From Lysobacteraceae bacterium (GTDB lineage Bacteria; Pseudomonadota; Gammaproteobacteria; DSM-19610), in contig JAIVHA010000061.1 of the NCBI GenBank assembly GCA_020201295.1, positions 1-6,520 of the forward strand: 6,520 bases of DNA, given 5' to 3'. Positions within the stretch are counted from its first letter, which is position 1, and each line of letters begins with the position of its first letter. This document shows positions 4,807 through 6,520 of this stretch, piece after piece. Position numbers and translations under genes: made by a program. The notes beneath the pieces are model-generated. The model made no database searches. It had not been told where the DNA came from and saw only the letters and a list, made by a program, of their open reading frames with translations.

Positions 4807-6520
4807 TCAGCGGTGCCCCTTCTTGCCGCCGGCGAACCAGGCCAGCCAGCTGGGCCGCTTCGATTGTCCCGGTACCGGCTGGAGCGGTTCAAACTGGGGC
4901 GAGCTCACTTCCGGTTCCTCGGCATCCGTCGGGTAGATGCGCACGCGCACATCGTACCAGCCGGCCTGTCCCGTCACCGGATCGGAGTTGGAGATGTGCT
5001 CACCGGCGCTGTGCGCGGGCAGTTCCTCCGAGATCAGGTGATTGAGCAGGAAACCCTGCTGGGACTCGTTGGCCTGCGGGCTCAGGCCCCAGGCGCCGGC
5101 GGCCTTGCCGACGGCGTTCCAGGTCCACACCGTGCCCGGCTCCACCGCCTGCGAATAGCGGCACAGGCAGCGCACCTTGCCCCACTGGGATTCGGCCCAC
5201 ATCCAGCCGCCGTCCACGATGCCGGCCGCCTGGGCGGTCTGGGCATTCACGTACAGGTAATTGTAGGTATGAATCTGGCGCAGCCAGGCATTCTGCGAAT
5301 CCCAGGAGTGATACATAGCCATGGGTCGCTGGGTCAGCGCGTTGAGCGGGTAGCGGTGCTTGTCGCTGTACTGGGCTTCCAGCGGCTCGTAGTAGAAGGG
5401 CAGCGGGTCGAAATAGGTGTCGACGCGCTTGCGCAGCCGTTCCGGAGGCACCCGCCCGCCGGGTGTGCGGCCCTGGGCGGCGAGGCGGAACTTCTGCAGC
5501 ACTTCCGAATAGATATGGATATTGATGGGTTCGGCGTAGCGGGTCAGGCTGTGGTCCTGCGCCCAGCGCAGGTAACCCTGGTTCCAGTTACGCATATATT
5601 GATAGGAACGCGGCAGTTCGTAATGAAACACGCAGTTGTTCTTTTCGTACAGCTCCCACTGGGACGGGTTGGGTTCGCCCTTCATGAACTTCTCGCCGCC
5701 CTTGCCGCGCCAGCCGGCCAGGAAGCCGATGCCGGAACCGGGGGCGGTTTCGTAGTTGATGACGAAGTCCGGGTAGTCGCGGAACTTGCGACTGCCGTCC
5801 TCGTGGGTGAAGGCCGGTAGCTTGAGGCGCGTGCCCAGCTCGATGAGGACCTCCTGGAAGGGCTTGCACTCGCCCTTGGGCGGCACCACCGGGACGCGCA
5901 CCGAATCCACCGGGCCGTCGTATTCGGAGATGGGCCGGTCGAGCATGGACATGACGTCATGCCGCTCCAGGTAGGTAGTATCGGGCAGCACCAGGTCGGC
6001 AAAGGCCACCATCTCGGACTGGAAGGCGTCGCATACCACCAGGAAGGGGATCTTGAATTCCCCGTTCTCGTCTTTGTCATTGAGCATCTGGCGCACATCC
6101 ACTGTGTTCATGGAGGAGTTCCAGGCCATGTTGGCCATGAAGATCATCAGGGTGTCGATCTTGTAGGGGTCGCCGCGCCAGGCATTGGTGATGACGTTGT
6201 GCATCAGGCCGTGCACCGCCAGCGGATGCTCCCAGGAGAAGGCCTTGTCGATGCGCACCGGTTCGCCCTGCTCGTCCACGAACAGGTCGTCGGGATCCGC
6301 GGGCCAGCCCAGCGGCATGCCCGCCAGCGGGGTGTTCGGCTGCACGCCTTCCGGGCCGGTGGGGGTCTTGGCGCAGGGCGGGATGGGGCGCGGGAAGGGC
6401 GCCTTGTGGCGGAAGCCGCCGGGCCGGTCGATGGTGCCCAGGATGGACATCAGGATGGACAGGGAGCGGATGCTGTGGAAGCCGTTGGAATGGGCCGCCA
6501 GGCCGCGCATGGCATGAAAG
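4807..6520 (-). CDS. soeA: SoeA/DmsA-family molybdopterin oxidoreductase, C-terminal part (start outside the window)
   Basis: Catalytic subunit of a DMSO-reductase-family enzyme that binds bis-MGD. The frame is open to the right edge: codons FHA precede the Met at 6510, and FHAMRGLAAHSNGFHSIRSL reads as a continuous conserved stretch, so that Met is internal. Numbering from it, MIFMANMAWNSS (122-133) and VCDAFQSEMVAFADLVLPDTTYLERHD (159-185) are typical molybdopterin-domain segments; the latter is the motif in which a carrier is withdrawn from one redox site. Residues about 385-530 form the MGD-binding C-terminal domain (PMAMYHSWDSQNAWLRQ, then GWYDVRVRIYP). About 570 residues are visible. 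The N-terminal [4Fe-4S] motif and the molybdenum ligand are not, so substrate cannot be read directly. With its B and C partners, a cytoplasmic sulfite dehydrogenase (SoeABC) is the best guess; a DMSO or polysulfide reductase-like enzyme is possible. Confidence 0.85.
   Translation of the reverse strand, partial: FHAMRGLAAHSNGFHSIRSLSILMSILGTIDRPGGFRHKAPFPRPIPPCAKTPTGPEGVQPNTPLAGMPLGWPADPDDLFVDEQGEPVRIDKAFSWEHPLAVHGLMHNVITNAWRGDPYKIDTLMIFMANMAWNSSMNTVDVRQMLNDKDENGEFKIPFLVVCDAFQSEMVAFADLVLPDTTYLERHDVMSMLDRPISEYDGPVDSVRVPVVPPKGECKPFQEVLIELGTRLKLPAFTHEDGSRKFRDYPDFVINYETAPGSGIGFLAGWRGKGGEKFMKGEPNPSQWELYEKNNCVFHYELPRSYQYMRNWNQGYLRWAQDHSLTRYAEPINIHIYSEVLQKFRLAAQGRTPGGRVPPERLRKRVDTYFDPLPFYYEPLEAQYSDKHRYPLNALTQRPMAMYHSWDSQNAWLRQIHTYNYLYVNAQTAQAAGIVDGGWMWAESQWGKVRCLCRYSQAVEPGTVWTWNAVGKAAGAWGLSPQANESQQGFLLNHLISEELPAHSAGEHISNSDPVTGQAGWYDVRVRIYPTDAEEPEVSSPQFEPLQPVPGQSKRPSWLAWFAGGKKGHR

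Noticed and set aside
4732..5820. Plus-strand open frame of 362 codons opposite soeA
   Set aside because: It overlaps conserved molybdopterin-domain coding on the minus strand and shows no family motif of its own.
6508..6510. ATG at 6510 as the true start of the molybdopterin subunit
   Set aside because: Conserved coding continues upstream to the window edge, and the family's N-terminal cluster domain would be missing; this Met is internal.

Overview
The window looks like the chromosome of a GC-rich gammaproteobacterium, probably a sulfur oxidiser of the Chromatiales/Ectothiorhodospiraceae kind. This rests on a three-subunit molybdoenzyme resembling the sulfite dehydrogenase SoeABC, a PEP-CTERM-type protein tail, and two families of short palindromic repeats of the sort common in such genomes. 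The taxonomic placement is inference; no rRNA or other marker is present.

Every well-supported gene lies on the minus strand, so transcription runs from high to low coordinates. 6520-4807 is the C-terminal part of the molybdopterin catalytic subunit (soeA-like, start outside the window). 4631-3900 is the four-cluster ferredoxin subunit (soeB-like). 3652-2585 is the NrfD/DmsC-type membrane anchor (soeC-like). 2588-1605 is moaA, which overlaps the anchor gene by ATGA and is followed by a strong hairpin terminator at 1558-1584. After a gap of 443 bases comes the N-terminal 387 residues of a periplasmic soluble lytic transglycosylase (slt), running off the left edge. The gap also holds, on the plus strand, a short orphan reading frame with a PEP-CTERM membrane-anchor tail but no signal peptide or body; it looks like a gene remnant.

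How the genes work together: A, B and C would form a membrane-bound molybdoenzyme in which the catalytic subunit passes electrons through four [4Fe-4S] clusters in B to the quinone pool through C. MoaA makes the first intermediate of the molybdenum cofactor that A needs, so its place at the end of the operon makes sense. Slt acts in cell-wall turnover and is unrelated.

The most unusual feature is that every gene junction of the molybdoenzyme operon carries repeat DNA. A 92-base palindromic element bounded by TGTAGGAGCGG inverted repeats lies between A and B. A roughly 160-base element with 32-base perfect inverted arms lies between B and C. Fragments of both families sit at the end of C. There the repeats have replaced the native 3' end of the anchor gene: about 286 residues look normal, the last expected membrane helix is missing, and some 69 residues of repeat-derived translation follow up to the moaA start. 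No wholly new system (CRISPR, toxin-antitoxin, defence island, RNA gene) was seen.
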